Assembly: GCA_030621975.1 (NCBI GenBank)
Contig: JAUXGQ010000123.1
Location: forward strand, 1 to 6,057
DNA from: Gammaproteobacteria bacterium
GTDB taxonomy: Bacteria; Pseudomonadota; Gammaproteobacteria; Chromatiales; Chromatiaceae
DNA: 6,057 nt
Direction of reading: 5' to 3'
Notes under the pieces: model-generated
Seen by the model: only the letters and a program-made list of their open reading frames with translations
The model's database searches: none
What the model was told of the DNA's origin: nothing
Program-made: the position numbers and the translations under genes
In this document: piece by piece, positions 1 through 4,870 of the stretch
Numbering within the stretch: the first letter of the stretch is position 1
Layout: the number at the start of each line of letters is the position of its first letter

Positions 1-117
1 CAGAGTGAGCGCTTCCTGGTCCCAGGGGTGCCAGTCTACGGGATTGCTGGCATGTTGTTGGAGATAAGGGCTACTGGCGTTCCTGAGACGGTTGGCGCCG
101 GGTCGATGGGGGGTCAT
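1..117 (-). CDS. DUF255 / YyaL-type thioredoxin-domain protein, N-terminal 39 codons (cut by window edge)
   Basis: The reverse strand reads an open frame from ATG at 117 to the left edge, exactly 39 codons. The residues include NRLRNASSPYLQQHASNPVDW (split here as NRLRNASSPYL and QQHASNPVDWHPW), which matches the hallmark N-terminus of the DUF255 family (bacterial YyaL, mammalian SPATA20), usually seen as NRL..E.SPYL.QHA.NPVDW.PW. Full-length members have about 600-700 residues: a thioredoxin-like domain followed by an alpha/alpha-barrel resembling glycan-processing enzymes; their reaction is not established. A GGAG ribosome-binding site lies 5 nt before the ATG (123-126), which supports this start. 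The promoter region holds an IscR-like dyad that ends almost at the ribosome-binding site. Family identity is firm because the motif is distinctive; function is unknown. Confidence 0.88.
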   Translation of the reverse strand, partial: MTPHRPGANRLRNASSPYLQQHASNPVDWHPWDQEALTL

Positions 118-126
118 GGCCGCTCC

Positions 127-155
127 GTATACTTGATGAGATTAGTCAAGTATAC
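127..155 (-). promoter_or_regulatory. IscR/Rrf2 type 1-like operator upstream of the DUF255 gene
   Basis: A perfect 10-bp inverted repeat (arms GTATACTTGA at 127-136 and TCAAGTATAC at 146-155) surrounds 9 bases. Read on the minus strand, the 25 bases 153-129 agree with the published E. coli type 1 IscR consensus (ATA-S-YY-GACT-RWWW-Y-AGTC-RR-STAT) at 22 of 25 positions by my count; the mismatches lie in the centre and in the right AGTC. Type 1 sites bind iron-sulphur-loaded IscR. A -10-like TATACT (minus strand, 154-149, 5/6 to TATAAT) lies inside the site, with a weak -35 CTGTAA (177-172) 17 bases upstream, so a bound protein would cover the promoter. Other Rrf2 members could use the same site. 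No iscR gene is in the window. Confidence 0.6.
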
Positions 156-185
156 CCTGTGGGCTGCGTGATTACAGCCCACAGG
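156..185. other. Perfect 11-bp inverted repeat (hairpin) beside the operator
   Basis: CCTGTGGGCTG (156-166) is exactly complementary to CAGCCCACAGG (175-185), with an 8-base loop. It abuts the IscR-like dyad and has no T-tract on either side, so it is a poor intrinsic terminator. It overlaps the weak -35 of the DUF255 promoter and could be a second operator or simply part of the repeat-rich spacer. Structure is certain; role is unknown. Confidence 0.5.
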
Positions 186-205
186 TTGCGGGCGTCGAGG
201 GGGTG

Positions 206-288
206 TTTAACCTAAAGGCGGCAGTTGGACGGGGGTACAGCGGCTTGGCTGGCAAGGCGCAGCGGGCAACTGCCGTTATTAGGTTTAA
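206..288. repeat. REP-like inverted repeat, AACCTAAA..CGGCAGTTG family, two-armed copy
   Basis: The arms 209-227 and 267-285 face each other: the inner 9 bases (CGGCAGTTG / CAACTGCCG) and the outer 7 (AACCTAA / TTAGGTT) pair exactly, with three mismatches between them. About 39 bases separate the arms. A third copy of the same 19-base arm lies at 4708-4726, about 4.4 kb away, with 17/19 identity to each arm. This is the signature of a dispersed intergenic palindromic repeat rather than a gene. The open frame that could be drawn across 203-394 has no coding character. Confidence 0.65.
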
Positions 289-332
289 AAACCCACCGTG
301 CGCAGCGGTAATGCGGATCCGTGCACGGTGGG
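286..332 (-). terminator. Intrinsic terminator of the XRE regulator gene
   Basis: Minus-strand transcripts leaving the regulator gene (stop at 408) meet a perfect 10-bp GC-rich stem (323-332 with 292-301, GCACGGTGGG/CCCACCGTGC; 21-base loop that contains the self-complementary CGGATCCG), directly followed by TTTTTAAA on the minus strand (291-284). The stem plus T-run and its position about 75 bases past the stop codon fit a rho-independent terminator. The long loop is the only unusual point. Confidence 0.65.
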
Positions 333-407
333 CCACAGCGCAAGCTGTGTGTATTGGGGCGGGCTACCTGAAAAGCAATCGGCTCAATAGCTGACCGTGC
401 ACCTGGT

Positions 408-761
408 TCAACCAGTTGGACGCAACTGGATCAGGTTGAAGATCTCCTGGCGTATCCGGGACCGTACCGGTTCAGAAAGTTGCGACCAGGCGGCAGCCAC
501 TTCCGCGGCTTCAGCGTCAAGAGGGGCGCCTGAGGCGTCACCGAACATTAGCCAGGCTGGATTAACTTCCAGCACGTTAGCGATATCGTCTATCTTTCGG
601 GGACGCAGGCTTTTACCGTTTTCGATCTTCTGGATCACAGCCTGGTTGGTGCCGGCTCTCCGCGCAAGTTGTTCCTGAGTCCAGCCCTTGGTCAGTCGGC
701 GGTTGCGAACCCGGGCGCCCAGCGTGTCTGTGTTCATATGGTTGAGATTGTGTATGGTCAT
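408..761 (-). CDS. XRE/Cro-CI family helix-turn-helix transcriptional regulator
   Basis: Small DNA-binding protein of 117 residues from the chosen start. Residues 14-72 form a lambda-repressor-like HTH_3 domain: LGARVRNRR, then helix 2 TQEQLARRAG (28-37), a recognition helix around NQAVIQKIENG (39-49), the SLRPRKIDDIANVLEV segment and the usual end PAWLMFG. Residues 80-117 are a short helical tail (AAEVAAAWSQL, RSRIRQEIFNLI) like that of small phage-repressor-type regulators; no peptidase or ligand domain is present. The start at 761 is preferred because AGGA lies 9 nt upstream. ATG at 767 (AGGA only 3 nt away) and ATG at 737 (no ribosome-binding site, directly before the domain) are alternatives; an open frame reaches 866 but has no homologous-looking residues. 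A 7-bp hairpin (412-418/423-429) lies just inside the stop codon. The gene is divergent from lgt, so it may control itself and perhaps lgt; its target is unknown. Confidence 0.85.
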   Translation of the reverse strand: MTIHNLNHMNTDTLGARVRNRRLTKGWTQEQLARRAGTNQAVIQKIENGKSLRPRKIDDIANVLEVNPAWLMFGDASGAPLDAEAAEVAAAWSQLSEPVRSRIRQEIFNLIQLRPTG

Positions 762-820
762 GGTCATCAATCCTGCAATATTTGGTCTGCAGTGATCGTA
801 ACGGCCAGCCTGCGGGAAAC

Positions 821-850
821 TTGACGTTTTAAAGAAATTTGACGCACAAT
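821..850 (+). promoter_or_regulatory. lgt: Candidate sigma70 promoter for lgt-thyA, with direct TTGACG repeats
   Basis: TTGACG (821-826, 5/6 to the -35 consensus) is followed after 18 bases by CACAAT (845-850, 4/6 to TATAAT), about 40 bases upstream of the lgt start. A second TTGACG at 839-844 repeats the first with an 18-base period, and AAAC/GTTT flanks the first copy symmetrically (817-829). Because the divergent repressor gene begins nearby, the repeated word could also be part of an operator. This is inference from motif and position only. Confidence 0.35.
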
Positions 851-868
851 CCCCCCGGAATTTCATTC

Positions 869-889
869 GGGCGTGTTACCATAGCGCCC
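869..889 (+). promoter_or_regulatory. GC stem flush with lgt start, overlapping an extended -10-like motif
   Basis: GGGCG (869-873) pairs with CGCCC (885-889), leaving one base before the lgt ATG at 891. Its loop holds TG-T-TACCAT (874-882), which resembles an extended -10 element. If that is a promoter, transcription would start at or next to the ATG (a leaderless message). If instead transcription starts further upstream, the stem would sit over the ribosome-entry region. No Shine-Dalgarno sequence is seen here. Confidence 0.3.
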
Positions 890-890
890 C

Positions 891-1721
891 ATGCTGACCT
901 ATCCGGACATAGACCCCGTTGCCGTTGCCATAGGACCGCTCAAGGTTCATTGGTACGGGCTGATGTACCTGGTTGGTTTTGCAGGCGGCTGGTGGCTTGG
1001 GCGAACCAGGGCGCGGCGGCCGAACTCCGGCTGGACTCCACAACAGGTCGACGATCTACTCTTTTATATAGTGTTGGGTGTGGTGTTGGGGGGGCGTCTG
1101 GGCTACGTCCTGTTCTATTCGTTTCCCCAGTTCATTGAACACCCGCTAACGCTGTTCCGGATCTGGGAAGGCGGCATGTCGTTCCATGGGGGGCTGCTCG
1201 GCGTACTGGTCGCCATGTGGATATATGGACGCAGGGGAGGGCGCAGTTTTTTTCAGCTTACCGATTTTATTGCGCCGCTCGTGACCATTGGCCTTGGGGC
1301 GGGGCGGATCGGGAACTTTATCAACGGTGAGCTCTGGGGCAAGGTGACCGGTCTGCCCTGGGGCATGCAGTTGCCCTGCCGCTGGTATCCAGGATACTGC
1401 GAAGGCCTTGCGGAGGCGAAGTTGAGCCCGCCGGTGCATCCTTCACAACTGTATGAAGCGCTGTTGGAAGGCCTGGTGCTTTTTCTCATCCTCTGGATCT
1501 ATGCCAGCAGACCCCGACCTACGATGGCGGTTTCCGGTCTGTTTCTGATCTGCTATGGCATTTTTCGCTTCGGGGTGGAATTGGTGCGCCTGCCCGATGC
1601 CCACCTGGGTTATCTGACGCTGGGTTGGGTCACCATGGGTCAGGTTCTCAGCCTGCCCATGATCATAGCCGGCGCGATATTGTTCTGGCTTGCCCATCGT
1701 AACCTGAAACAGGCGGCTTGA
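891..1721 (+). CDS. lgt: Prolipoprotein diacylglyceryl transferase
   Basis: Inner-membrane enzyme that moves the diacylglyceryl group of phosphatidylglycerol to the lipobox cysteine of prolipoproteins, the first step of lipoprotein maturation. The 276-residue product aligns from start to end with E. coli Lgt (291). Visible hallmarks are HWYGLMY near residues 20-26 (Y22), GGMSFHGG (H99, equivalent to E. coli H103), the Lgt signature GAGRIGNFINGELWG at 136-150 (R139, N142, E147, G150), HPSQLYE at 183-189, and Y222/R226/E230, equivalent to the essential Y235, R239 and E243. Several hydrophobic stretches fit the seven-TM fold. The segment at about 153-180, between the signature and HPSQLYE, is shorter than in E. 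coli and carries three cysteines (C163, C170; a third at C221 lies later). The start gives the usual MLTYPDIDPV beginning; no Shine-Dalgarno precedes it. The stop is one base before thyA, implying co-transcription. Confidence 0.97.
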   Translation: MLTYPDIDPVAVAIGPLKVHWYGLMYLVGFAGGWWLGRTRARRPNSGWTPQQVDDLLFYIVLGVVLGGRLGYVLFYSFPQFIEHPLTLFRIWEGGMSFHGGLLGVLVAMWIYGRRGGRSFFQLTDFIAPLVTIGLGAGRIGNFINGELWGKVTGLPWGMQLPCRWYPGYCEGLAEAKLSPPVHPSQLYEALLEGLVLFLILWIYASRPRPTMAVSGLFLICYGIFRFGVELVRLPDAHLGYLTLGWVTMGQVLSLPMIIAGAILFWLAHRNLKQAA

Positions 1722-1722
1722 T

Positions 1723-2517
1723 ATGCGCCAGTATCTGGATCTCATGCACTATGTACGCGACAAGGGGGTGCGCAAGGAAGATCGTACCGGCACCGGCACG
1801 CTCAGCGTATTTGGATACCAGATGCGTTTTGACCTGGCCGACGGTTTCCCCGTCGTAACGACCAAGAAGCTGCATCTGCGCTCGATTATTTATGAGCTGC
1901 TTTGGTTTCTTCAAGGTGATACCAACATCCGTTATCTGCATGAAAATGGTGTCACGATCTGGGACGAATGGGCCGACGAAAACGGTGAACTAGGCCCCGT
2001 TTATGGTTCACAGTGGCGGTCCTGGCCGGCGGCCGACGGCCGTCGAATCGATCAGATCGGTCAACTGGTCGAACAGGTCCGGCGCAACCCGGATTCACGC
2101 CGCCTGATCGTCAGCGCCTGGAATCCGTCAGATATCGAACGCATGGCTCTGCCCCCCTGCCACGTGCTTTTCCAGTTCTACGTCGCGCACGGTCGCCTGT
2201 CCTGCCAGCTCTATCAGCGCAGTGCGGATATTTTTCTGGGAGTACCCTTTAACATCGCCTCCTACAGTCTTTTACTGCTGATGATTGCGCAGGTGACGGG
2301 GCTCAAGCCCGGTGAATTTGTTCACACCATCGGCGATGCCCATCTCTATTCTAATCACCTGGAACAAGCGGATCTGCAACTTGCCCGAACCCCTTATCCT
2401 CTGCCGGAAATGAAACTGAATCCACGCGTAGAATCCCTGCTCAATTTTACCTATGGGGATTTTGAGCTGGTCGATTACTACTTCCATCCGCACATCAAGG
2501 CCGAGGTAGCGGTTTAG
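1723..2517 (+). CDS. thyA: Thymidylate synthase
   Basis: Cytosolic homodimer that methylates dUMP to dTMP with 5,10-methylene-tetrahydrofolate, giving dihydrofolate. The product has 264 residues, the same as E. coli ThyA, and the key residues fall at the same numbers: R21 (phosphate), E58, W80, R126 and R127 (from the partner subunit), nucleophile C146 in PPCHVLFQFYV, R166 and D169 in YQRSAD, N177, H207 and Y209. It ends with the short hydrophobic-ending tail typical of the family (KAEVAV). The ATG follows the lgt stop after one base, with an AGG about 9-10 nt upstream inside lgt, so translation is probably coupled to lgt. The same lgt-thyA pair is known in E. coli. The next gene in sense, folA, recycles its product. 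Nothing is truncated. Confidence 0.98.
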   Translation: MRQYLDLMHYVRDKGVRKEDRTGTGTLSVFGYQMRFDLADGFPVVTTKKLHLRSIIYELLWFLQGDTNIRYLHENGVTIWDEWADENGELGPVYGSQWRSWPAADGRRIDQIGQLVEQVRRNPDSRRLIVSAWNPSDIERMALPPCHVLFQFYVAHGRLSCQLYQRSADIFLGVPFNIASYSLLLLMIAQVTGLKPGEFVHTIGDAHLYSNHLEQADLQLARTPYPLPEMKLNPRVESLLNFTYGDFELVDYYFHPHIKAEVAV

Positions 2518-2533
2518 ACCGGATTATTCGCTA

Positions 2534-2684
2534 CAGAGAACGCAGAGGACACAGAGAAGATAACAGCTTACGCTAAACGGTCCTGTAAGTTTCTCGGAAC
2601 ACCGTGTAAACACTGCTGATTCGACCCCGGATGAGAAACCCTCTTAAATTCAACAAACTCTGCGCCCTCTGCGACCTCTGCGGT
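2534..2684. repeat. Intergenic palindromic element with 9-nt phased arms, between thyA and folA
   Basis: The left arm is three successive 9-base units (CAGAGAACG, CAGAGGACA, CAGAGAAGA at 2534-2560). The right arm is three units of inverse sense (CTCTGCGCC, CTCTGCGAC, CTCTGCGGT at 2658-2684). The arms are imperfectly complementary and separated by about 97 bases that show no coding frame. Sequences of this CTCTGCG type are, from general knowledge, scattered through intergenic DNA of many bacteria; their role is unsettled. The element fills most of the 223 bases between the genes, so a thyA-folA transcript would contain it. Little else is visible in the gap, apart from a GAGG ribosome-binding site before folA. 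Confidence 0.6.
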
Positions 2685-2740
2685 TAATCGGTGAGAATGG
2701 CCGACTAGCTTGCAGAACTGACAAAACCCGAGGCATCCGA

Positions 2741-3274
2741 ATGCAAATCGCCATTATCGCCGCCATGGCTGAAAACCGGGTCATCGGCAAGGAGAACAGC
2801 CTGCCCTGGCGATTGCCGGAGGATCTCAGACATTTTCGCCATCTCACCCTCGGCAAGCCGGTCATCATGGGACGCAGGACCTACGAGTCCCTCGGAAAAC
2901 CTTTACCCGGGCGCAGAAACATCGTCGTTACCTCGAATCGGCACTATGTGGCCGGCGGCTGTGCGATTGTCCACTCGCTGGAACAGGCCCTGGAAGATGT
3001 CGCGGAAGCGCCCGAGGTCATGATCATCGGTGGCGCGACCCTGTACGCCGAGGCGCTGCCAAGGGCTCATCGGTTGTATCTGACCCTGGTGCACCAGGTA
3101 TTTTCCGGGGACGTCTGCTTTCCGGAATTCGACCTCTCGGAGTGGCGGGAGGTCGAGCGTGAGGACCATGAACCGGACGACCGCAATCCCGTTGCGTTCA
3201 GTTTCATAACCCTGGTGAGAAAAGCGCGACAGGGGCGTCGCGTTTACGGACCTAACGACGGAAATTCGGGCTAG
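2741..3274 (+). CDS. folA: Dihydrofolate reductase, with C-terminal extension
   Basis: NADPH-dependent reduction of dihydrofolate to tetrahydrofolate in the cytosol, closing the cycle opened by ThyA; target family of trimethoprim. Hallmarks: start MQIAIIAAMAENRVIG, LPWRLPEDL with catalytic acid D28 (E. coli D27), F32, GKPVIMGRRTYESLG (38-52), LPGRRN with R58 (E. coli R57), the nucleotide-binding MIIGGATLY (94-102) and SGDVCFPEF (122-130). A GAGG site lies 7 nt before the ATG. The product has 177 residues against about 159 in E. coli; alignment ends near K161, and the last 16 residues are a non-conserved tail whose codons contain a terminator-like hairpin (see 3222-3247). The convergent folA / apaH order is also that of E. 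coli. Confidence 0.97.
   Translation: MQIAIIAAMAENRVIGKENSLPWRLPEDLRHFRHLTLGKPVIMGRRTYESLGKPLPGRRNIVVTSNRHYVAGGCAIVHSLEQALEDVAEAPEVMIIGGATLYAEALPRAHRLYLTLVHQVFSGDVCFPEFDLSEWREVEREDHEPDDRNPVAFSFITLVRKARQGRRVYGPNDGNSG
3222..3247 (+). terminator. Terminator-like hairpin inside the 3' end of folA
   Basis: CGCGAC (3225-3230) pairs with GTCGCG (3237-3242) across a 6-base loop; with a bulged G the stem extends by AAA/TTT (3221-3223 with 3243-3245), and TTTA follows. It begins at codon 162, immediately after the last conserved DHFR residue, and the reading frame runs through it for 16 codons. It could end folA transcription or be a relic of an earlier terminator. The T-run is short, so efficiency would be modest. 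Confidence 0.35.
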
Positions 3275-3298
3275 GGTAGATTGCTCAACACCCCTTAA

Positions 3299-3421
3299 CC
3301 ACGGATGGACACGGATTAACACGGATGGAACTTCCATTACTTTGGCCTTCCCGTTGAGGGTTGGTCCGGCCGATTATTCGCCTGCTTTCGCTTATCACGA
3401 CAAATCCGTGTCTATCCGTGG
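3299..3421. repeat. Intergenic palindromic element with 10-nt phased arm, between folA and apaH
   Basis: The left arm is three 10-base units (CCACGGATGG, ACACGGATTA, ACACGGATGG at 3299-3328). The right arm (3404-3421, ATCCGTGTCT then ATCCGTGG) is complementary to 3299-3316 with a single mismatch in 18. About 87 bases lie between them, without a convincing gene. CACGGAT/ATCCGTG repeats of this kind are, from general knowledge, found in intergenic DNA of many unrelated bacteria. The element occupies the meeting point of two convergent genes, where it may help transcription end from either side; no separate T-tract terminator is seen there. Confidence 0.65.
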
Positions 3422-3456
3422 CTTCGTTTGCTTCTCAGGCCCGAGGGCCGGGTCTC

Positions 3457-4293
3457 TCAATACCCTTTCGGTTTGTGCGCTCCGGGGCAGGGTACCTGGT
3501 ATAGCTTGAGTCCCTTCTTCGTGATCTTCAACGCGGTGAGTTGACCGCCCCACAAACAACCGGTGTCCAGCGACCAGACGTTGAAACTGTTGTGTAAGCC
3601 GAGGGTCGACCAGTGACCACAGATGATTCTGCCTTCTCGGCTGGCGCGGCCCGGTACCTGGAACCAGGGAAGATAGGGTGCCGGTTGGGTGCCGGGGGGG
3701 CCCTTTTCGTTCATTGCCAGGTTTCCTGCCGGGTCGCAGTAGCGCAGGCGCGTAAAGCAGTTAGTGATAAAGCGCAAACGGTCCATCCCGCTGAGGTCTT
3801 CGGTCCAGCGCTGGGGCTTGTCGCCGTACATTTGCTGGCAGAAAGCATGAAATCCCTCCCCACGCAGGGCCCTCTCAACCTCATGGGCGCGTACCAGGGC
3901 GGTGGGGATGTCCCATTGCGGTGGCAGCCCTCCATGCAACAGGCTGAAGCCGCTCTCGGCATCGTGATGCATGAGCGGTCGGTGGCGCAACCATTCCAGC
4001 AGCTCAACTCCGTCGGAGGCCTCGAGGATATCGTGAAACGTGTCGTCGCGGTGGAACTCAAGATTTCCCTGGCTTACGGCGAGCAGATGCAGATCGTGGT
4101 TACCCAGGACGTTAACAACCATCTCGCCGAGACCTTTCAGAAAACGCAGAACCGCCAGAGACTTGGGGCCGCGGTTGGCGATATCTCCCACCAACCAGAG
4201 TCTGTCTCGCCCAGGGCCGAACTTGATCAGTTCTAATAACGCCCGAAATTCATCATAGCAACCCTGGATGTCTCCGATGGCATAGATCGCCAT
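3457..4293 (-). CDS. apaH: Symmetrical bis(5'-nucleosyl)-tetraphosphatase (Ap4A hydrolase)
   Basis: Cytosolic metallophosphatase that splits Ap4A into two ADP and, in E. coli, removes Np4 caps from RNA. The product has 278 residues (E. coli 280) and carries the phosphoprotein-phosphatase motifs in order: GDIQGCYDE (7-15), GDIANRG (36-42), GNHDLHLLA (64-72), the histidine-bearing LLHGGLPPQWD (118-128), MYGDKPQRW (155-163), DRLRFITN (171-178), GHWSTL (226-231) and LDTGCLWGGQLTAL (242-255). Q10 stands where the classical GDxHG motif has histidine; a GDxQG form is, from memory, common in ApaH of other gammaproteobacteria. An AGGAG site overlaps the apaG stop codon, 10 nt before the ATG, so the two genes are translated as an operon (13 bases apart). 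Confidence 0.97.
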   Translation of the reverse strand: MAIYAIGDIQGCYDEFRALLELIKFGPGRDRLWLVGDIANRGPKSLAVLRFLKGLGEMVVNVLGNHDLHLLAVSQGNLEFHRDDTFHDILEASDGVELLEWLRHRPLMHHDAESGFSLLHGGLPPQWDIPTALVRAHEVERALRGEGFHAFCQQMYGDKPQRWTEDLSGMDRLRFITNCFTRLRYCDPAGNLAMNEKGPPGTQPAPYLPWFQVPGRASREGRIICGHWSTLGLHNSFNVWSLDTGCLWGGQLTALKITKKGLKLYQVPCPGAHKPKGY

Positions 4294-4306
4294 CTCGGAC
4301 AGGCTC

Positions 4307-4690
4307 CTAGTGCAGCGTGTAGGGAGTGGCCAGTGAGAATGGTGCTATTTCGGCGTTGAAAAATACGCCGTCGTCCGCCATCATTTCGTAACTGCCCTGC
4401 ATGCTGCCAACCGGTGTTCCGATCATCGTGCCGCTGGTATAGCGAAAGTTCTCTCCGGGCCGCAGGTAGGGCTGTTCACCCACCACGCCTTCACCGTTGA
4501 CCTCCTGCACCTTGCCGTTGGCATCCGTAATGATCCAGTGCCTGTTCAGCAGACGCGCCGCCTCGGTGCCCGTGTTGCGGATGGTAATCGTATAGGCAAA
4601 CACATAGTGATTCGCATCCGGGGATGATTGGGCCTCAACGTACTCGGTTTCTACGTCCACGGTGACACTGTGGGCATTTTCCTGACTCAT
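4307..4690 (-). CDS. apaG: ApaG (DUF525) protein
   Basis: Small single-domain protein with a fibronectin-type-III-like beta fold; its molecular role is uncertain, although it is the regular operon partner of ApaH. The 127-residue product matches E. coli ApaG (125) along its length: YVEAQSSPD (17-25), FAYTITIRN (31-39), HWIITDANG (51-59), GEGVVGEQP (66-74), RPGENFRYTSG (77-87), GSMQGSYEM (95-103), and the closing ATPYTLH. The ATG at 4690 is preceded by a weak AGGT about 9 nt upstream. In E. coli rsmA (ksgA) lies upstream; here apaG is first in its operon, and a repeat arm (4708-4726) sits in its leader. Confidence 0.96.
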   Translation of the reverse strand: MSQENAHSVTVDVETEYVEAQSSPDANHYVFAYTITIRNTGTEAARLLNRHWIITDANGKVQEVNGEGVVGEQPYLRPGENFRYTSGTMIGTPVGSMQGSYEMMADDGVFFNAEIAPFSLATPYTLH

Positions 4691-4707
4691 TGCTCAGTAC
4701 CTGGGTA

Positions 4708-4726
4708 AACCTAAAACCGGCAGTTG
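4708..4726 (+). repeat. Single arm of the AACCTAAA..CGGCAGTTG repeat family
   Basis: These 19 bases differ at two positions from 209-227 and at two from the complement of 267-285. No opposing CAACTGCCG arm follows within the next 140 bases, so this is a solitary half or a decayed copy. It lies in the probable apaG leader, about 18 bases before the apaG start, and its complement would be transcribed with the apaGH message. Confidence 0.5.
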
Positions 4727-4777
4727 ACCGCTTCGGGAAAACGATAGCTGCCTGAGTGTCATAGCCTTTATCCGGCA

Positions 4778-4806
4778 ACGATATAGAGACCGTCACGGAA
4801 AAGCAA
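4778..4806 (-). promoter_or_regulatory. Candidate sigma70 promoter of apaGH
   Basis: On the minus strand TTGCTT (4806-4801, -35-like) is followed after 17 bases by TATCGT (4783-4778, 4/6 to TATAAT), about 88 bases upstream of apaG. Spacing is ideal, but each hexamer is only moderate, so this is a weak call. The rest of 4727-4870, shared with the divergent ankyrin gene, is AT-richer (around 4802-4830) and shows nothing clearer. Confidence 0.3.
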
Positions 4807-4870
4807 ATAATGTCTAAAGTAATTTAAATATCCTGACGTTAACCGTACAAACAGATGGAAATTCTGATCG

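Noticed and set aside
203..394. 63-codon open frame on the plus strand
   Set aside because: It runs through the inverted repeat and the minus-strand terminator, has no ribosome-binding site and no protein-like composition.
412..429. CCAGTTG/CAACTGG hairpin at the end of the XRE gene as its terminator
   Set aside because: No T-tract follows on the minus strand; the stem at 292-332 with TTTTT is the better candidate.
762..866. N-terminal extension of the XRE regulator to 866
   Set aside because: The added residues do not belong to the family, and an AGGA site supports a start at 761.
3613..4236. 207-codon open frame opposite apaH
   Set aside because: ApaH is unmistakable on the other strand; this frame is its antisense shadow and shows no domain.
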